Assembly (NCBI GenBank): GCA_022712815.1 | Contig: JAFLJW010000257.1 | Span: 1-5,135, forward strand | Length of the DNA: 5,135 bases | Origin: Pseudodesulfovibrio sp. | GTDB lineage: Bacteria; Desulfobacterota; Desulfovibrionia; Desulfovibrionales; Desulfovibrionaceae | Reading direction: 5' to 3' | Shown: piece after piece, positions 4,672 to 5,135 of the stretch | Layout of the letters: every line of letters begins with the position of its first letter | Position numbering within the stretch: the stretch's first letter is position 1 | Position numbers and translations under genes: made by a program | The notes under the pieces: generated by a model | What the model was told of the DNA's origin: nothing | What the model saw: only the letters and a program-made list of their open reading frames with translations | Databases searched by the model: none

Positions 4672-5135
4672 ATGAGCGAAGAGAAAAAAATCGAAAGTTT
4701 GCAAAAAGATGGGCAAATTTTCCAGCCTGATGCGTCCATGCAGGGCCAGGCCTGGATCAAGGATATGGCTGACTACGAGGCCACCAATAAAAAGGCTCTT
4801 GATGATCCCGAAGGCTACTGGGGCGACCGGGCCAAAGAACTGGTTACCTGGTTTTCCGATTTCGATTCCGTGCTCGAAGCCGATTACGACAAGCCGGAAT
4901 TCAAGTGGTTCTCCGGTGGCAAGACCAATATTTCCTACAACTGCCTGGATCGCCACCTGACCGATGGCCGCCGTAACAAGGCCGCTCTCATCTGGCAGGG
5001 CGAGCCGGAAGAAGACGTCAAGGTCTACACCTACCAGATGCTGCACACCGAGGTCTGCCGCTTTGCCAACGTCCTGAAAAAGAAAGGCGTCAAGCGCGGC
5101 GACCGGGTTGCCCTGTACATGCCCATGGTCCCGGA
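4672..5135 (+). CDS. acs: Acetyl-CoA synthetase (AMP-forming), 5' part, cut by the window edge
   Basis: The enzyme activates acetate with ATP to acetyl-AMP and then forms acetyl-CoA in the cytoplasm. The 154 complete codons visible cover the N-terminal domain of the family: the EGYWGDRAKE segment, WFSDFDSVLEADYDKPEFKW, then GGKTNISYNCLDRHL at about residues 83-97. These are hallmark acetyl-CoA synthetase N-domain motifs and separate it from other AMP-forming ligases. The beginning of the AMP-binding domain follows (ALIWQGEPEEDVKVYTYQML, then GVKRGDRVALYMPMVP). Family members are about 650 residues, so roughly three quarters lie outside the window, including the nucleotide-binding motifs and the C-terminal lysine that Pat acetylates in other bacteria. 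No frameshift is seen. Propionyl-CoA synthetase is a less likely alternative. Confidence 0.92.
   Translation, partial: MSEEKKIESLQKDGQIFQPDASMQGQAWIKDMADYEATNKKALDDPEGYWGDRAKELVTWFSDFDSVLEADYDKPEFKWFSGGKTNISYNCLDRHLTDGRRNKAALIWQGEPEEDVKVYTYQMLHTEVCRFANVLKKKGVKRGDRVALYMPMVP

Noticed and set aside
4588..5046. Minus-strand open frame of 152 codons opposite acs
   Set aside because: It is antisense to a clearly coding acetyl-CoA synthetase sequence and shows no recognisable family; it follows from codon bias of the real gene.

Overview
The window looks like a Desulfovibrio/Pseudodesulfovibrio-type deltaproteobacterium. This is inferred from protein style, a moderately GC-rich backbone (36 of 60 bases G+C in the line at 1201-1260), a FliA-type flagellar promoter, and an intergenic palindrome ending in GCCGCCGGAGGC of a kind I associate with these genomes. 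No species can be named from the sequence alone.

Layout. (1) Positions 1-156 hold the possible tail of an unidentified plus-strand ORF entering from the left edge. (2) Positions 113-1636 (minus) encode a CoA-binding, ADP-forming acyl-CoA synthetase-like protein. It stops just as the ATP-grasp half should begin and lacks the expected phosphohistidine. (3) Positions 1802-2266 (plus) encode a small coiled-coil FlxA-like protein behind a near-perfect sigma-28 promoter, with a strong terminator at 2288-2328. (4) Positions 2329-4670 are an accessory island, visibly AT-richer in places (26 of 60 G+C at 3241-3300). It contains a lipoprotein gene flanked by two copies of a palindromic repeat, a small membrane protein gene, and the remnant of an RHS/YD-repeat polymorphic toxin whose C-terminal domain looks like a phospholipase A2. 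(5) From 4672 to the right edge (plus) is the 5' end of an AMP-forming acetyl-CoA synthetase gene (acs).

How the parts relate. The CoA-ligase-like gene and acs point away from each other across the flagellar gene and the island. In many bacteria the Pat/PatZ protein (an inactive ADP-forming synthetase fused to a GNAT acetyltransferase) controls Acs by lysine acetylation, so the left gene may be a truncated Pat-like protein; the GNAT part is not visible. The island reads as an orphan Rhs toxin tip with an overlapping candidate immunity gene. Two internal deletions have scrambled the conserved RHS core, yet the toxin domain remains open, reads on from an internal start with a good ribosome binding site, and overlaps the membrane protein gene. 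This toxin-immunity remnant is the most interesting part of the window.
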